NCBI RefSeq assembly: GCF_003046795.1
Contig: NZ_PZKN01000008.1
Location: 62,001-126,000 of the forward strand
Reading direction: 5' to 3'
DNA: 64,000 nucleotides
DNA from: Desulfonatronum sp. SC1
GTDB lineage: Bacteria > Desulfobacterota > Desulfovibrionia > Desulfovibrionales > Desulfonatronaceae
Part shown: piece by piece, positions 32,977 through 40,972 of the stretch
Numbering within the stretch: the first letter of the stretch is position 1
How the letters are laid out: every line of letters starts with the position of its first letter
The notes under the pieces: generated by a model
Databases searched by the model: none
What the model saw: the letters and a program-made list of their open reading frames with translations, nothing else
What the model was told of the DNA's origin: nothing
Program-made: the position numbers and the translations under genes

Positions 32977-33660
32977 TCAGGGGGTACGCGCGGGAGGCGA
33001 GTGGCGAGGTAGAAACGGTTGCAGAGGGCACCCGGCGCAGCGCGGTTCCCGTTTCCGGCACCATTCCTTGCCGACCCGCACCAGTAAGGCGTGGTATTCG
33101 TTGTATTGTTCGACTCGTTCTGGCAGATGGGACACGAACAGGTCTTGCAGTTCGTCGTAAGCAACGTCCTCGGGAACCAAGCCATGGCGGTTGCAGATTC
33201 TGGCTGTATAGGCATCCACAACGAACACCGGGCGGTCCAGGGCATAGAGGAGGATGCTGTCCGCGGTTTCCGGGCCGATACCCTTGATCTCCAATAGACG
33301 CTCGCGCAGTTCAGCGGTGCCCAGATGGGCGAGATCCATCATCCCCGTGGCATGCTCCTGGTGCAGAAATGCCAAAAAATTTTGAATTTTTTTTGCTTTT
33401 TGCCGAAAGAATCCCGAAGGTCTAATACACGCCTCCACGATTTCTGGTCGGGCCTGGCGGAGTCGCTCCGGGTCCAGCAGGTCGTGACGGCGCAGGTTTG
33501 CAATGGCTTTTTCCACATTGGACCAGTTGGTGTTCTGGGTTAAAATCGCGCCCACGATCACTTCAAACGGACTATTGGCAGGCCACCACCCACTTGGCCC
33601 GAGTTGGACCAGCATGGCGTCGAACATATCAGAAAGCAGTCGGGTGGTTGCAGTGGGCAT
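32977..33660 (-). CDS. Endonuclease III-family DNA glycosylase (MagIII-like)
   Basis: 227 residues of the HhH-GPD fold. Helix-hairpin-helix LLEIKGIGPETADSI at 122-136 and the catalytic Asp D149 in FVVDAYT are present. The Nth lysine position holds E131, so it is a monofunctional glycosylase, and the GIGPETAD form is typical of the MagIII-type 3-methyladenine group. C201, C208 and C211 keep the spacing CX6CX2C of the iron-sulfur loop, but the fourth cysteine is replaced (CPLQPFLP), so a normal cluster is unlikely. Start at 33660; promoter in the gap to tpx, which is divergent. Confidence 0.85.
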   Translation of the reverse strand: MPTATTRLLSDMFDAMLVQLGPSGWWPANSPFEVIVGAILTQNTNWSNVEKAIANLRRHDLLDPERLRQARPEIVEACIRPSGFFRQKAKKIQNFLAFLHQEHATGMMDLAHLGTAELRERLLEIKGIGPETADSILLYALDRPVFVVDAYTARICNRHGLVPEDVAYDELQDLFVSHLPERVEQYNEYHALLVRVGKEWCRKREPRCAGCPLQPFLPRHSPPARTP

Positions 33661-33868
33661 GAGGGTGTGTGGTTGATTGCGATTTTGAGCCGGTTGTTCA
33701 TAAGAATTACTCGAGATTCTTGCAACTCCGAATCGTGAAGGTTACTCTTCCGGAACCAGAATGCCAAGAGATATCCGCCGAGTACTCGTTGGCGAGAACC
33801 CGTTTCGACGTATCGCACGCCCTGATGGACGTGCTTTTGGGAATCATAACCACAACAAGGAGCCGATC

Positions 33869-34384
33869 ATGAAGGAACGCTTTGGATTGATCACGTTGAA
33901 AGGCCAGCCTATTACGCTGACGGGCAACACGGTTCAGGAAGGCGACGCCGCACCGGATTTTCAGGTCGTGGACAACGATTTCAAGCCGTTCAGTTTTTCA
34001 TCCCTCAAGGACAAGGTGGCGATAATCACCTCGGTTCCGTCCCTGGACACCCCGGTCTGCGACCTTGAAGCCCGTCGATTCAACCAGGAAGCGGTCAAAT
34101 TGGGAGACGACGTCCAGATCCTGGTCATCAGCATGGACCTGCCCTTTGCCCAGAAACGCTGGTGCGCCGCCGCGGGGGTGAACAACGTCCTGACCCTGTC
34201 CGACCATAAGGACGCCTCCTTCGGCACTCAATACGGCATGTTGATCAAGGAACTGCGCCTCCTGGCCCGGGCCGTGTTCGTCGTGGACCGTCAGAAAAGC
34301 ATTCGGTACATGGAATTGGTCAAGGAGGTGGGACAGGAGCCGAATTACGAACTGGCTTTGGATGCGGCCAAAAAACTGTTGTAG
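33869..34384 (+). CDS. tpx: Thiol peroxidase (atypical 2-Cys peroxiredoxin)
   Basis: 172 residues. Peroxidatic C64 in SLDTPVCDLEARRF and resolving C99 in AQKRWCAAAGV match Tpx spacing. It reduces hydroperoxides using thioredoxin and protects an anaerobe from oxygen exposure. The ATG at 33869 has CAAGGAG upstream; the frame opens earlier at 33761 but that sequence lacks homology. It stands alone and ends in a strong hairpin. Confidence 0.93.
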   Translation: MKERFGLITLKGQPITLTGNTVQEGDAAPDFQVVDNDFKPFSFSSLKDKVAIITSVPSLDTPVCDLEARRFNQEAVKLGDDVQILVISMDLPFAQKRWCAAAGVNNVLTLSDHKDASFGTQYGMLIKELRLLARAVFVVDRQKSIRYMELVKEVGQEPNYELALDAAKKLL

Positions 34385-34425
34385 TCCGCGCCTCTCGCCG
34401 GTCGAACAAACCGCGTTTCAAAAGT

Positions 34426-34475
34426 GCCGCGCGGCTTCCTTTGTCTTTGAAGGCGGCCGCGCGGCATTGTTTTTC
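34426..34475 (+). terminator. Terminator-like hairpin after tpx
   Basis: GCCGCGCGGC at 34426-34435 recurs at 34456-34465 and, being self-complementary, pairs with it across a 20-base loop, with one more flanking T-A pair. TTGTTTTT follows. It is about 40 bases past the tpx stop and before the convergent glycosyltransferase end. Confidence 0.6.
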
Positions 34476-34534
34476 GAGGGCCGGAAATGATCGGGAGAGA
34501 AGGAAAAACAAAGACGGCGTTCTTTCCCGCGACG

Positions 34535-35377
34535 TCAGCCCCTGGGCCTGCGAACATATTCCAGGAGTTTGCGTGGATATTTGCAGAGCAGGCGCGGCAT
34601 GGAGGTGTGGATGTCGTTTTCCTTGCAGGCGCGGACGATTTCGCGGTTCAGCAACCAGTTGCTCTTGAGGTTCCGGGAGCTGATCCCGCCGGACCGCATG
34701 TGGACGAGAACCTTGGGGATGCGGGCGTAGGCAAGGCCATGGCGGGCCAGGAAGCGGGTCAGGAGTTCGTAGTCCGCGGCGATGTGGTAGTCCGTGCTGT
34801 AAAGGCCGAAGCGCCGGTAGTGTTCCCGCAGGGTGAAAAAGGTGGGGTGGGGCGGCATCCAGCCCTGGCAAAAGCGTCCGGGATGAAAGTCGGAGGAGTC
34901 GTAATAGCGGATGACTTTACTCGGATCAGTTCGATCCACCACCAGGAGATCGGCGAAGACCGCGTCGGCCCTGGTTCGCGTGAAGGACTGGACCACGTCG
35001 TCGATGACGTCCGGGCGAGGATAGAAGTCGTCGGCGTTGAGTGTGCCGACGATGGTTCCGGTGGCCATACTGATGCCCTTATTCATGGCGTCGTAAATGC
35101 CCTGGTCCGGTTCGGAAATCCATTTGGCGATCCCGTCAGCGTGGGCCTGGATTATGGCAACGGTCCCGTCCCGGGAGCCTCCGTCCACGATGATGTGCTC
35201 GATGTGGGGATAGGTCTGGTCGCGGACGCTTTGGATGGCCTCGGCCAGGTGCGCTTCACCGTTGAGCACCGCGGTGACTATACTGACTCGAAAGCATTCA
35301 GGAAGGTGTTTCAGGGTGCGTTCCTGCTCCAGTTGCGAAACACCGTCCTCGGGAGACATGGCGGAAGGAGCGGTCAT
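34535..35377 (-). CDS. Family 2 glycosyltransferase
   Basis: 280 residues with a GT-A fold: N-terminal VSIVTAVLNGEAHL, then HIIVDGGSRDGTV and the metal-binding DD in LNADDFYPR. A conserved WMPPHPTFF lies in the acceptor part, as in WcaE-like colanic acid transferases. It would add one sugar from a nucleotide sugar to a growing surface polysaccharide at the cytoplasmic membrane. Last gene of the minus-strand arm of the polysaccharide cluster; its start lies three bases after the stop of the preceding glycosyltransferase. Confidence 0.88.
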   Translation of the reverse strand: MTAPSAMSPEDGVSQLEQERTLKHLPECFRVSIVTAVLNGEAHLAEAIQSVRDQTYPHIEHIIVDGGSRDGTVAIIQAHADGIAKWISEPDQGIYDAMNKGISMATGTIVGTLNADDFYPRPDVIDDVVQSFTRTRADAVFADLLVVDRTDPSKVIRYYDSSDFHPGRFCQGWMPPHPTFFTLREHYRRFGLYSTDYHIAADYELLTRFLARHGLAYARIPKVLVHMRSGGISSRNLKSNWLLNREIVRACKENDIHTSMPRLLCKYPRKLLEYVRRPRG

Positions 35378-35380
35378 GGG

Positions 35381-36745
35381 TCAGGGGTGCTCCGGTTTGA
35401 TCCTGGCGCGGGGAGGCGGGAGCGATTGATCGTCGAGCGAGAAGTCTCCTTCGGCGATTTCCGACGACGCACCCGGTGGGTTGTCGAGGGAACGCATTAA
35501 AGCACCGTGCGCAGGGACGGCCGAAGAGTAAGCCGGAGAGCCGACGTATCTGTTCCGGCCGCGCCAGGCGGCCCGGGCGTAGATATTCAAGGTCTGGCGG
35601 GCAGCCTCGGTCCAGGAAAAGCGTTCCAGGTTCAGTCGTCCCAGAGCAATGAGGTTGGCGCGCAGATCCTCGTCCGTAAGCGCGTGGGCCAGTGTCGCGG
35701 CCATATCCAGGGCGTTTTCCGGATCGAAGAACACCGCGCCCTCTCCAGCCACCTCGGGCAAGGCGCCGCGATTCGCGCACGCAACCGGCACCTCAGCGGC
35801 CTGGGCTTCCAGCACGGGCAGGCCGAACCCCTCGTACAGGGACGGAAAGGCGAACAGCGCGGCCTCGGACAGCAGGCGGTCCACCTCGGGCCGGGGCAGG
35901 TAGCCGGTCAGCCGGACCCGGTGGGCAATGTCCCAGCGACCGATGGCTCGGTCCACGGCCCCGTCTCCGGGCAGGTGCCCGGCCAGGACCAGATGGTGCG
36001 GCACGGAGGTCGCGATCCGGGCAAAGGCTTCGATCAGCCGGGGGATGTTCTTGTGCGGGGACTGGCTGGCAAAGGCCAGGATGTACGGCGTGTCCGACTT
36101 GAGGGAAGGCTGAAAGGTGGACGCCCAGGAAACGGGTTGCGATGATTCTTCCTGGCGGGCCGATTCCGATGAGCGTCCCCATTCCGGGGGCAACGGGGCT
36201 TCGTGGACCACGTGGATGCGTTCCAGGGGCAGGCCGAGATGACGGTGGATCTCCTGACGGGAAAACTCGGAAACCGTGATCACCTGGCGGGCCGCCCGGG
36301 CGCTGAGACGGACCAGAAAGGCCAGCGTCAGGCGCTTGAACAGCGGCATGCTCCGGCCATGGCCCTTGGTGTTCATGTCGTGAATGGTGACCACGCCGGG
36401 ACAGCGCCCCAGCACCGGGGCCACGTAGCCCAGGGAATGCAGCACGTCCACGCCGTGGCGGCGGGCCAGAGCGGGCAGCCGGAATTGTTCGTACAGCAGC
36501 CGCCGGACCCGGCTCGAAGCCCGCACCGGACAGACCACCCGCTGAAAGGCCGGAATATCGGGCAAAGGCCAGTCCGCGCTCTCCCGGTTCAGGAAAACCA
36601 CGTACTCCAACCCGTCGTCCACCTCGGCCAATCCCCGCACCAACCCCGCGGCGTACGTCTCCGTACCGCCCACGATGCCGGGCAGGAGGTAAAGAAGGTT
36701 CAGGCCGACGCGGAGAGGATGGCGATCAGTTGTTGGCACGGTCAA
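35381..36745 (-). CDS. Family 4 glycosyltransferase
   Basis: 454 residues, GT-B fold. The N-terminal half has GIVGGTETYAAGLVRGL and the C-terminal half the nucleotide-sugar site SLYEGFGLPVLEAQA with the EX7E pattern, and SPHKNIPRLIEAF. The last about 75 residues (Arg/Ser/Pro-rich, DNPPGASSEIAEGDFSL) are an unusual tail beyond the family's end. Probably a mannosyl- or rhamnosyltransferase, given the GDP-mannose dehydratase in the cluster, but donor and acceptor are not known. Third in a run of four minus-strand glycosyltransferase genes. Confidence 0.88.
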   Translation of the reverse strand: MTVPTTDRHPLRVGLNLLYLLPGIVGGTETYAAGLVRGLAEVDDGLEYVVFLNRESADWPLPDIPAFQRVVCPVRASSRVRRLLYEQFRLPALARRHGVDVLHSLGYVAPVLGRCPGVVTIHDMNTKGHGRSMPLFKRLTLAFLVRLSARAARQVITVSEFSRQEIHRHLGLPLERIHVVHEAPLPPEWGRSSESARQEESSQPVSWASTFQPSLKSDTPYILAFASQSPHKNIPRLIEAFARIATSVPHHLVLAGHLPGDGAVDRAIGRWDIAHRVRLTGYLPRPEVDRLLSEAALFAFPSLYEGFGLPVLEAQAAEVPVACANRGALPEVAGEGAVFFDPENALDMAATLAHALTDEDLRANLIALGRLNLERFSWTEAARQTLNIYARAAWRGRNRYVGSPAYSSAVPAHGALMRSLDNPPGASSEIAEGDFSLDDQSLPPPRARIKPEHP

Positions 36746-36784
36746 GATGGATTGGCTCAGTATGGATTTTGGACAGGTGGCCCG

Positions 36785-37903
36785 TTACATGATGTCCAGC
36801 ATGGTCCGGCGAATAATCGCGGCGGTGCGGTCCCAGCTAAACGTTTCCCGGACGGCTTGCTTGTGCTTCTCGGATATTCTGGTTTTCGAAGCAAGTATTT
36901 CCTGGATCCCTCGAACCCAGGCTCCTGGCTCGAAGTCGTCCAGGACCGTGGCCCCAAAGGCTCCGAACTGGGTCAGGGAACTGTTGGCCTGGACCAGGGC
37001 AGGCGTGCCTTGGGACAGGGCTTCGATCACCGGCAGGCCGAAGCCTTCCAGCAGGGAGGGGAAGACCAGGGCCGAGGCCTGGCGGTACAGCGCGGGCAGG
37101 TCTTCCGGGGCCACCCGTCCCAGGATCTGGATGTCCTCGGCGTAGGGGTGTTCGGCGATGGCCTGGCGGAGAGGGGCGTCGTGCCAGGACTCGCCGCCCG
37201 TGAGGACGAGTTTGCAAGGGGGCCGGGCGTCGCCTTGCGGCGTTGGGGGGGCATCCTGCCGACGAAGCTGGGCATGGACCTGGAGCAGGAAGGGGATGTT
37301 CTTCTTGGGCTCCAGGCTGCCCACGTGGAGCAGATAGCGCGGGGGCAGAGGGACGGTGTTGATCGTTGCCAGGGGAGCGGGCGGATCCAGGAAAGCCTCG
37401 GAAAGCCCGCAGGGGGCCAGGGTGATCCGGTGACGGGGAATGGCGAACGCTCGGGCCACGTCCTGGGCCGTGTATTCCGAGATGGCGAAGATATGGGCCG
37501 CGTGGGCCAGAACCGCGGGCAGGGTGCGGGTGCCCAGGCGGCCGCGCCAGGAGAGCAGGGCGCGGTCGTGCCATGCGCCCAGATCCAGGATGACCACGCC
37601 GAATTTTCGACGCCAGAATTTGCGGGGCACAAAGGTGTTGGTGAAGAGGAAACAGTCGTCCGGACGGGCTTCCAGACCGGCCAGCACGGGCCGCCAGAGC
37701 AGATCCCGGAGCAGGCCGTTCAGCTTGCGCCGGATGCCGGTTCGGCCCAGGACGCGGAAGGGGCTGGTCAGGGGCAGAACCTGCATGGGCATGGCCTGAC
37801 GCATCAGGCGGTGACAGATTTCCCAGGCGTACACCGCGGAACCGGCCTCGGTCTGGCCCGTCAGGCTGAGGTCGACCAAAAGGCGTTTCGTGGTACGTTT
37901 CAT
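36785..37903 (-). CDS. Family 4 glycosyltransferase
   Basis: 372 residues from the ATG at 37903, which overlaps the stop of the upstream glycosyltransferase (ATGA), so translation is coupled. GT-B signatures: LSLTGQTEAGSAVYAWEI near the start, then EPKKNIPFLLQVHAQL and PSLLEGFGLPVIEALSQGTP with EX7E. An internal Gln/Pro-rich insert (RRQDAPPTPQGDARPP) is unusual. The frame runs upstream to 38014, which lies within the neighbour and is not coding-like. Likely a hexosyltransferase for the same surface polysaccharide. Confidence 0.88.
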   Translation of the reverse strand: MKRTTKRLLVDLSLTGQTEAGSAVYAWEICHRLMRQAMPMQVLPLTSPFRVLGRTGIRRKLNGLLRDLLWRPVLAGLEARPDDCFLFTNTFVPRKFWRRKFGVVILDLGAWHDRALLSWRGRLGTRTLPAVLAHAAHIFAISEYTAQDVARAFAIPRHRITLAPCGLSEAFLDPPAPLATINTVPLPPRYLLHVGSLEPKKNIPFLLQVHAQLRRQDAPPTPQGDARPPCKLVLTGGESWHDAPLRQAIAEHPYAEDIQILGRVAPEDLPALYRQASALVFPSLLEGFGLPVIEALSQGTPALVQANSSLTQFGAFGATVLDDFEPGAWVRGIQEILASKTRISEKHKQAVRETFSWDRTAAIIRRTMLDIM

Positions 37904-39168
37904 GGTGCCACTCGTAAATCTCCCGGAGACGCCGGGGAGGGTTGTTGGGAGAAAGAGGGGGAAGCCTGTTGACCGGCGACTTGCTGGTAGACCCGCACGG
38001 TTTGGTCCACGCATGCGGACCAGGTGAACCGCGCGGCCTGTCGCAACCCGCGTACCCTGGCCGCAAGGCGAAATGGTTCATCCGTCAGCAATCGATCCAG
38101 GCCTTCGCGAATGGCCTGCTCATCCTCGGGGTTCACCAGAATGGCCGCGTCACCGGCTACTTCGGGCAGGCTGGCTCGGTCGGCGGTGAGCACCGGCACC
38201 CCGCAGGCCATGGCTTCCAGCACGGGCAGGCCGAATCCTTCGTAAAACGACGGCATGGCCAACCCCCCGGCTCCGGCAACCAAGGCGGGCAGGCTGGGTT
38301 CGGGTACATAGCCCAGCCGACGGACCAGCCCGGAGTGCTCCAGGGGCTGAATCAGCCGTTCCAGGTCTTCGGTCAGCCATCCGCCGGTTCCGGCCAGAAC
38401 CAAAGGAAAGGCGGACTTGAGCCTGGCCGGGAGTCCGGAAAAGGCGGTGAGCAAGCGGGCCAGGTTCTTGCGCGGTTCCCGTGTGGCCACGCAGAGCAGG
38501 TAGCGTCCGTGTTCCAGACCCAATTCTTTCAGAGTCGGTCGGGTACGCTCCTCGGGCATGGGGTGAAACGCCGGTGCCACGCCCATGGTGCTGACGCTGA
38601 TCCGGGATGGAGAGACGCCGAGAATCTGGATGATTTCCCGGCGGACGAATTCCGAGATCGTCAGGATATGATCCGCCCGGCGCAGGGTTTTGGGCAGTTC
38701 CCGGTCCAGCAGGGCAAGCCGCTCCCTGGGATGGTATTCAGGGTAGTGAATAAAGGACAGGTCGTGAATCGTGACCACGCTCGGACCGGAATAGGGCAGC
38801 AGGAGAAAGTTGGGGCCGTGCTGCACCGGGGTTGCGGCCCGGCGGTTTTTTGTCCAAAAGGAAACTTTTTTCAGGCCGAAACTGACCCGATCCTGCAGGC
38901 AACGCCAGGGCAAAGCCTTGCGCAGTGATTGCAGGGGGCCGACTTTTCCCATGCATGCCTCCGTTTTTTCGGCAAAGGGCCGACACGGATCAGCCACCCA
39001 GCCTCGACCGGCGAAGAAACGCACGGAGTTGAGCCCGGGATGAGACCGCAACCCGCGAGCCAACTCCAGGACATACCGCCCGATCCCGGTCAAGGGCGTG
39101 TCGCGCAAGGCGTCCGTGAGCAGCAGGACGTCCGGTTTGGTGGATGAAGAAGGGTGGGTGTGGTGCAT
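37900..39168 (-). CDS. Family 4 glycosyltransferase
   Basis: 422 residues from the ATG at 39168; the frame is open to 39255. GT-B signatures: LTGIGRYVLELARGL, VVTIHDLSFIHYPEYHP, REPRKNLARLLTAF and PSFYEGFGLPVLEAMACGVP with EX7E. GIGRYVLEL and HDLS are typical of the mannosyltransferases in A-band-type polysaccharide clusters (WbdB/WbpY-like), which fits the GDP-mannose 4,6-dehydratase gene transcribed divergently 113 bases away. The start lacks a clear ribosome-binding site. First gene of the minus arm. Confidence 0.88.
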   Translation of the reverse strand: MHHTHPSSSTKPDVLLLTDALRDTPLTGIGRYVLELARGLRSHPGLNSVRFFAGRGWVADPCRPFAEKTEACMGKVGPLQSLRKALPWRCLQDRVSFGLKKVSFWTKNRRAATPVQHGPNFLLLPYSGPSVVTIHDLSFIHYPEYHPRERLALLDRELPKTLRRADHILTISEFVRREIIQILGVSPSRISVSTMGVAPAFHPMPEERTRPTLKELGLEHGRYLLCVATREPRKNLARLLTAFSGLPARLKSAFPLVLAGTGGWLTEDLERLIQPLEHSGLVRRLGYVPEPSLPALVAGAGGLAMPSFYEGFGLPVLEAMACGVPVLTADRASLPEVAGDAAILVNPEDEQAIREGLDRLLTDEPFRLAARVRGLRQAARFTWSACVDQTVRVYQQVAGQQASPSFSQQPSPASPGDLRVAP

Positions 39169-39281
39169 GGGGTTCCAGGTGGACAAGGTGAAAATTTGAC
39201 CATAAAGAACAGCTTCACGCAAGACCGCCGCGTTCATGAACCGTTTTTCCCGCAATACAACCCTGAGACAGGCCTGAAGAC

Positions 39282-40250
39282 ATGCCGAACAAACAAAAAA
39301 AAGCCCTGATCATGGGCATCTCCGGGCAGGACGGGGCTTATTTGACCAAGCTGCTGTTGGACAAGGGCTACCAGGTTTTTGGTACGTCCCGGGACGTGCA
39401 GATGTCCTCGTTCGCGAACTTGCGGCGGCTGGAGGTGCTGGACCGGGTTACGCTGTATTCCGTGGCCGTGAATGATTTTCGCAGCGTGTTGCAGGCCATT
39501 ATCCGCTCCGATCCGGACGAAATCTACAATCTGGCCGGACAGAGTTCCGTGGGGCTGTCCTTTGAACAGCCCATGGAAACCTTCGAAAGCATCAGCGTCG
39601 GGGTGATCAATCTACTGGAGGCGATTCGCTTTTTTGAACGACCGGTGCGGTTGTACAACGCCGGGTCCAGCGAATGCTTCGGGAACACCCAGGGGGTGCC
39701 CGCCAACGAAGAGACCTCCTTCCGGCCGCGCAGCCCCTACGCCGTGGCCAAGTCAGCGGCGTTCTGGGAAGTGGCCAATTATCGAGAAGCCTACGGCCTG
39801 TACGCCTGCTCCGGAATCCTCTTCAACCACGAGTCCCCCCTGCGTCCGGAACGTTTCGTGACCCAGAAGATCGTGGCCGCCGCCTGCCGGATCGCCGGGG
39901 AGGGCGGCGGCGAATTGTCGTTGGGCAACATCGACGTCCAGCGGGACTGGGGCTGGGCCCCGGAGTACGTGGAAGCCATGTGGCTGATGCTCCAGCAGGA
40001 CGCCCCGGACGACTACGTGATCGCCACCGGCCAGACCTTCAGTCTGGAAGACTTCACGCGCTTGGTTTTCGAGCGCCTGAACCTGGACTGGACCCGGCAC
40101 GTGCGCACCAACCCCGAGTTCATCCGCCCCACGGACATCATGATAAGCCGCGCTGACCCGACCAAGGCCGCGCGAGAGTTAGGATGGCGCGCCAGGTTCG
40201 CCATGCCGGACGTGGCTCGGATGATGGTCGAGGCGAGGGTGAAGGGGTAG
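39282..40250 (+). CDS. gmd: GDP-mannose 4,6-dehydratase-like enzyme
   Basis: 322 residues of the extended short-chain dehydrogenase family. NADP-binding GISGQDGAYL at 12-21, the active-site GSSECFG (with S129) and Y153/K157 in SPYAVAKSA are present, then NHESPLRPERFVTQKI, a typical GMD stretch. It converts GDP-mannose to GDP-4-keto-6-deoxymannose, precursor of GDP-rhamnose, GDP-fucose or perosamine. No reductase or aminotransferase that would finish the sugar is in the window. First gene of the plus-strand arm. Confidence 0.9.
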   Translation: MPNKQKKALIMGISGQDGAYLTKLLLDKGYQVFGTSRDVQMSSFANLRRLEVLDRVTLYSVAVNDFRSVLQAIIRSDPDEIYNLAGQSSVGLSFEQPMETFESISVGVINLLEAIRFFERPVRLYNAGSSECFGNTQGVPANEETSFRPRSPYAVAKSAAFWEVANYREAYGLYACSGILFNHESPLRPERFVTQKIVAAACRIAGEGGGELSLGNIDVQRDWGWAPEYVEAMWLMLQQDAPDDYVIATGQTFSLEDFTRLVFERLNLDWTRHVRTNPEFIRPTDIMISRADPTKAARELGWRARFAMPDVARMMVEARVKG

Positions 40251-40334
40251 GAATCAGAAGTCGGAAGTCGGAAGTCAGGAGGTAGTATGTTGGCGAGTTG
40301 GTCGGTAGTCGGACATCTTGCTTCCGGCTTCAGA

Positions 40335-40368
40335 ACCCATGAACCGTTGAACCCATGAACCGTGAACC
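40335..40368 (+). repeat. TGAACC-type leader repeat
   Basis: CCATGAACCGTTGAACCCAT and then GAACCGTGAACC precede the ATG at 40377. An AAGTCGGAAGTCGGAAGTC tandem lies just before, at about 40258. No Shine-Dalgarno is seen. Compare the cca and mlaD leaders. Confidence 0.4.
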
Positions 40369-40376
40369 TATCAAAA

Positions 40377-40865
40377 ATGCCTGAAACCACCGATATTACC
40401 GCGGCGGGGATCTCCGTCGATGAGCTGAATGCCAAGATTGACGCCATGTTGGCGGAAATGGACGCGGATCAGGGTGATCCGATGATCAAGGCCCTGCAGG
40501 ACGACATCGCCCTGCGCAGCTATCACGTTGAAGGCCTGGTCAACGAGGCGGCCCAATGCTTTCCGGCCAGGACCGCGCTGCCGGCCAGGATGAACCGGTT
40601 TCCCTTGAAGTACCTGGGCTTTTTGCATCGTTTCATCCTGCGATTCTACGAAGCGCTGTTCCGGGAGCAGCGCGGGGTGAACCTGGCCCTGATCAAGGCT
40701 CTGCGGGAATCCATGGCCGTCAATCGTCAGCTCAACGAACAGGTCCGCCGCGGACAGCACAAGCTGGCCGAGGTGCTTCGCGACATCCAGGCCCGGGCCG
40801 CGGCCCAGCAGGCCGTGGTGGACCGCCTGGAAAGCGAGCTACGGGATTTGCGGGAACGGGGCTGA
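40377..40865 (+). CDS. Coiled-coil hypothetical protein in the polysaccharide cluster
   Basis: 162 residues, soluble, with a long amphipathic second half (about 95-160) that should form a coiled coil (LNEQVRRGQHKLAEVLRDI, DRLESELRDLRE). A basic/aromatic stretch MNRFPLKYLGFLHRFILRFY at about 70-90 might touch the membrane. Not recognised as a known family; similar small coiled-coil proteins stand beside glycosyltransferases in Desulfovibrio-type clusters and may organise them (inference). Its ATG was chosen over an upstream in-frame GTG at 40362. Confidence 0.65.
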   Translation: MPETTDITAAGISVDELNAKIDAMLAEMDADQGDPMIKALQDDIALRSYHVEGLVNEAAQCFPARTALPARMNRFPLKYLGFLHRFILRFYEALFREQRGVNLALIKALRESMAVNRQLNEQVRRGQHKLAEVLRDIQARAAAQQAVVDRLESELRDLRERG

Positions 40866-40972
40866 CCCTGCCGCAATCCCAACCGCGTCGTTTCGGCCAT
40901 GCCCCCGCGGCCTGTTCTTCGTGATCCGATCCAGACCGCATACCCTCATTACTTCATCGATCCCATTCCACC

